Positions 6,075 through 8,396 of a stretch of 8,396 nucleotides of DNA are shown piece by piece. Position numbers and translations under genes: made by a program. Position 1 is the stretch's first letter. Each line of letters opens with the position of its first letter. Under the pieces are notes generated by a model that saw only the letters and a list, made by a program, of their open reading frames with translations, did not search any database and was not told where the DNA came from. This stretch comes from JAIBBG01 sp043748015. Its GTDB lineage: Bacteria > Bacteroidota > Bacteroidia > Flavobacteriales_D > Sanyastnellaceae. The DNA lies in NCBI GenBank assembly GCA_043748015.1, contig JAYTOA010000015.1, positions 1-8,396 on the forward strand. Reading direction: 5' to 3'.

Positions 6075-6722
6075 ATGACGTTATTTTACATCTACCTCCT
6101 CACGTTATTCTCTGCGATCCTGACAGGGGCAGTAAGGTTTAAATCTCTTACTGCCTCTTTTCGCGTTTTACTGCTTTTGCTTATTTACACGATGGTTCAT
6201 GAATTGCTGACCCACACTTTCGCCTTTGATGTCAGGCTCAATCTAGTTTTGATATACTTCGCATACGCACTGATTTCACCGCTTTTGTATTTGTTTTCGT
6301 TTTATCTGGAGCTTAGATCACGAAGAACAGGAAAATATGTGCTGATGATTATTGCGGCTATCCTGTTGTTGGATGCCGTTTATATATGGAATGCAGGCGT
6401 GATCGTCGGTTTTCCATCCAAGCTGATCATGTTTTCTACACCATTTCTGCTCGCCGGAGCGATGCTGGTAATTTGGGCAAATCTCAATACCGGTTTTGAT
6501 CTGCCATTGCGCGAAAAGTCTTCTTTCATCTTCGCAATGGCTTTTATTGTCTACACCGCAGTTTCATTCACTCATTTGAGTTTGTATGAAATAGTTCTTG
6601 AAACCAAAGCCATGAAAAGCTGGAGTCAGCAAATTCATACGTATACTTCGATGCTGTATTATGCGACAATAGGTTATTCATTTTGGATAGATGCAAGACA
6701 ACCAGGTAAATCTTCAATCTGA
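6075..6722 (+). CDS. Seven-helix integral membrane protein, putative sensor partner of the kinase
   Basis: This 215-residue protein has seven hydrophobic segments at about residues 3-20, 29-50, 57-80, 88-110, 117-137, 149-172 and 189-206. Positive loops (RFK..., ELRSRRTGK, LREKS, DARQPGK) follow TM1, TM3, TM5 and TM7, which places the N-terminus outside and the C-terminus inside, a receptor-like topology. Charged or polar residues lie within helices: H42-E43 and H47 in TM2, D100 in TM4, H167 in TM6; they could bind a ligand or metal. I do not recognise a named family. The gene starts 3 bp after the lipoprotein gene and its last 32 bp overlap the kinase start, so translation is probably coupled. 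Because the kinase has no sensor domain of its own, this protein is the best candidate for the inner-membrane sensing part; that is inference. Confidence 0.75.
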   Translation: MTLFYIYLLTLFSAILTGAVRFKSLTASFRVLLLLLIYTMVHELLTHTFAFDVRLNLVLIYFAYALISPLLYLFSFYLELRSRRTGKYVLMIIAAILLLDAVYIWNAGVIVGFPSKLIMFSTPFLLAGAMLVIWANLNTGFDLPLREKSSFIFAMAFIVYTAVSFTHLSLYEIVLETKAMKSWSQQIHTYTSMLYYATIGYSFWIDARQPGKSSI

Positions 6723-7470
6723 CATTACACTCTTTCTTTACGGAGGACTGCTGTTGTTTCTTATCCTATCGATTTTTGTGGTCTTTATCGCATTTGCCTA
6801 TCGCAAAAAACAACACCAGCATTTGCGCGAGAAAGAACTTCTTCGGCAACAATTTCAGACGGAACTGTTGAAGTCTCAGCTAGAGATTGCAGAACAAACC
6901 TTACAAAACATTGCACAGGAAATACACGACAACATTGGTCAACGGCTTACACTCGCCGCATTGTATATCCACGAGCTGCAGTGTTCGGACGATTCCAAGC
7001 GAGCAGCGACAGGTCAGTTGGTAGGTGAAGCCCTGCAGGATTTGCGCAACCTGAGTAAAAACTTGAGCGGTAACTACGTGCTTGACAAGGGTATTGAAAT
7101 GGCAATTGAACGTGAGTCGGAATGGATCAATGCTTCAGGAAAGATGAACTGCAAATTCACTTGGGAAGGTGAGAGGCACGGAATGAATAATCAGCAGGAG
7201 ATTGTATTATTTCGATGTGTGCAGGAAGCTCTCACCAACGCAGTCAAGTATTCCGGTGCTAAAACAATTGATGTTCATATGGTTCAATCAGTCAATAGAA
7301 TGTTCATTGCTATCGAAGACAATGGCCGGGGCATCGAGGAATCTGAAATGCTATCTGGTATGGGATTGATGAATATTCGTCAGCGAATTGCATTGCTCAA
7401 TGGTAGCTTTGTCATTCGACGCAATTCAATGGGCGGCACGACAGTACAACTTGAATTTCCAACTGAATAA
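6691..7470 (+). CDS. Sensor histidine kinase, HisKA_3/NarL type, one transmembrane helix
   Basis: This is a 259-residue kinase. One TM helix (about residues 14-36) is followed by a coiled-coil linker (37-72) and the HisKA_3 dimerisation box QEIHDNIGQRL, with H79 as the phosphorylated His. The HATPase_c domain follows: N-box E179/N183 (QEALTNAVKYSGA), G1 box D210-N-G-R-G214, G2 box G223-M-G225, and GGT at 248-250. All catalytic residues are present, so it should autophosphorylate and pass phosphate to the regulator encoded next. There is no periplasmic or cytoplasmic sensor domain; the N-terminus before the TM is only about 13 residues, so a partner must sense. The ATG at 6691 lies within the end of the membrane-protein gene (32-bp overlap, different frame), a sign of translational coupling. 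Confidence 0.93.
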   Translation: MQDNQVNLQSDITLFLYGGLLLFLILSIFVVFIAFAYRKKQHQHLREKELLRQQFQTELLKSQLEIAEQTLQNIAQEIHDNIGQRLTLAALYIHELQCSDDSKRAATGQLVGEALQDLRNLSKNLSGNYVLDKGIEMAIERESEWINASGKMNCKFTWEGERHGMNNQQEIVLFRCVQEALTNAVKYSGAKTIDVHMVQSVNRMFIAIEDNGRGIEESEMLSGMGLMNIRQRIALLNGSFVIRRNSMGGTTVQLEFPTE

Positions 7471-7506
7471 TGGTCCATTCGACTATGTTTGTCTTTCACA
7501 CAAAGC

Positions 7507-8163
7507 ATGCTCACTAACCACTTGATAAGAATCGCGCTTGCCGATGACCACGACCTCATCCGCAGGGGCATCGCACAGTTGCTGGAACAGGAGGGGTTTG
7601 TTATCGTAGCAGACGCAGGTAACGGGAAGGATCTCATTGATAAAATTGATAATCAGGAAGTGGACATCATATTGATGGACATCAGCATGCCAATGATGGA
7701 TGGCATAGAAACGACTAAGTGGATTAGTCGGCATAAACCGGAAATACGTATCATAGCGCTGACGATGATGGATGACGATATGCATGTGATCAGAATGCTA
7801 CGGGCCGGTGCCCGTGGTTATTTGGTGAAGAACACTAATCCGAGTGAACTGGTATTCGCCATCCGGGATGTTTATGAAAGGGGGTATCATATGTCGGAAT
7901 TGGTCAGTGGCAGGTTGATACGAAATATCCAAAGCGGAGGATCTAGTGACCATTTGGATAAAGCTGCAACATTGACAGATCGTGAGATCGAGTTTTTGCG
8001 TCATTGCTGCACAGAAATGACCTATAAAGAAATTGGCAATCTCATGCACGTGAGTCCAAGAACCGCTGAGGGTTATTCAAAATCGCTGTGTGAGAAACTA
8101 CAATTGAAATCACGAGTGGGGTTGGTACTCTATGCGATCAAGAATAGGATAGAAGTGATTTGA
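7507..8163 (+). CDS. NarL/FixJ-family response regulator with LuxR-type DNA-binding domain
   Basis: This is a 218-residue regulator. The N-terminal receiver has acidic residues D13-D14, phosphoacceptor D58 (LMDISMPMMDG), T86 (ALTMMDD) and K108 (YLVKNT), all in the expected places. After a linker, the C-terminal LuxR/GerE helix-turn-helix begins at LTDREIEFL (156-164) and includes the recognition helix region VSPRTAEGYSKSLCEKL. It should bind DNA as a dimer once phosphorylated by the kinase encoded 36 bp upstream. The ATG at 7507 is chosen; an in-frame TTG at 7489 adds six residues of no family content. Likely targets include its own operon or the divergent envelope locus, but no repeated operator was found, so this is speculative. 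Confidence 0.93.
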   Translation: MLTNHLIRIALADDHDLIRRGIAQLLEQEGFVIVADAGNGKDLIDKIDNQEVDIILMDISMPMMDGIETTKWISRHKPEIRIIALTMMDDDMHVIRMLRAGARGYLVKNTNPSELVFAIRDVYERGYHMSELVSGRLIRNIQSGGSSDHLDKAATLTDREIEFLRHCCTEMTYKEIGNLMHVSPRTAEGYSKSLCEKLQLKSRVGLVLYAIKNRIEVI

Positions 8164-8182
8164 GAAGAAACTTCAGGCGCAT

Positions 8183-8273
8183 ATTGTCTCGGCTTGAAAT
8201 AGCTTGTCTGGAAATTCCTGCTCAAATTGACCACCTCGAATGTTATGTGGTTAAGATGAACATTTGAGACAAT
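8183..8273. other. Nested inverted repeats downstream of the regulator gene
   Basis: Three nested pairs lie here: ATTGTCTC (8183-8190) with GAGACAAT (8266-8273), TCAAAT (8222-8227) with ATTTGA (8262-8267), and ACCAC (8230-8234) with GTGGT (8247-8251). The outer two overlap by two bases on the right side, so they cannot both form fully. The region has no gene and no U-run after the arms, so it is not a standard terminator. It may be a weakly structured 3' end or chance. Confidence 0.3.
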
Positions 8274-8297
8274 CTACGCTTGATGAAATCCGCATCA

Positions 8298-8396
8298 TGT
8301 CTTAGCCCCCTGAAAGGTTGGAGAGAAAACCTAAAACAATATAGGTCTTCAATAATTTTACAGAGGCATGAAAAAGAGACGAAAATTTACACCAGA
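8298..8396 (+). mobile_element. Left end of an IS3-family insertion sequence (IS2-like terminus), cut by window edge
   Basis: The sequence starting TGTCTTAGCCCCCTGAA (8298 on) resembles the terminal inverted repeat of IS2-type IS3-family elements, whose end carries a GGCCCCCTGAA core. About 70 bp later an ORF begins MKKRRKFTP, the usual opening of an IS3-family OrfA transposase. The IS lies 134 bp after the regulator gene, oriented rightwards. The right end, OrfB and target duplication are outside the window, so the exact left boundary is tentative. Confidence 0.75.
8368..8396 (+). CDS. IS3-family transposase OrfA, first codons only (partial)
   Basis: The ATG at 8368 is preceded by AGAGG two bases upstream and opens MKKRRKFTP, matching the common start of IS3-family OrfA (MKKRRKFTPEFK type), the helix-turn-helix subunit that binds the IS ends. 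Only nine full codons are visible. In full elements OrfA is about 90-120 residues and is joined to the OrfB integrase domain by -1 frameshifting. Confidence 0.75.

Noticed and set aside
6198..6218. Zinc protease HExxH site
   Set aside because: The spacing is HExxxH, not HExxH, and no other protease feature is present.
6075..7470. Frameshifted single gene (7TM-kinase fusion)
   Set aside because: The kinase has its own ATG and TM helix, the membrane protein ends with a normal charged cytoplasmic tail, and no slippery sequence is visible in the overlap; two genes is simpler.

Overview
The window looks chromosomal and belongs to a member of the Bacteroidota. Three things point there: a TTG-N19-TAnnTTTG promoter in front of a tRNA, several start codons without Shine-Dalgarno sequences, and protein types typical of that phylum (lipoproteins with short lipoboxes, a small Bacteroidota protein often mislabelled PRPP synthetase, a one-TM HisKA_3 kinase with a NarL/LuxR regulator). 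The genus cannot be told from the sequence. TGA is used as a normal stop by several genes here.

Left part (1-2982): an AT-rich non-coding start is followed by a forward PD-(D/E)XK nuclease-like gene with paired CxxC motifs. A leftward set comes next: a small GNAT acetyltransferase and a small Bacteroidota protein 11 bp apart, then a PHYHD1-like phytanoyl-CoA dioxygenase-family gene with a TTG start. The nuclease and dioxygenase genes converge on a hairpin.

Middle (2902-3350): a promoter, a tRNA-Asp(GTC) and a strong intrinsic terminator, followed by about 250 bp of non-coding DNA that opens with a GC-rich 12-bp tandem repeat. The tRNA makes this a plausible old integration site, but no integrase is visible.

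Leftward cell-envelope locus (3351-5294): a secreted protein of unknown function whose reading frame stops at one TGA and then continues in the same frame as an outer-membrane beta-barrel-like segment, followed by a small lipoprotein. Removing that TGA would give one protein of about 522 residues, so the gene appears split by a nonsense change, a sequencing error or readthrough.

Rightward signalling operon (5490-8163): a Cys-rich lipoprotein, a seven-helix membrane protein, a sensor kinase without its own sensor domain and a NarL-type response regulator. Spacing is 3 bp, then a 32-bp overlap, then 36 bp. The simplest reading is a relay in which the lipoprotein and/or membrane protein senses a signal, the kinase passes phosphate on, and the regulator acts on DNA.

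Right edge (8298-8396): the left end and first codons of an IS3-family insertion sequence with an IS2-like terminus; the rest lies outside the window.
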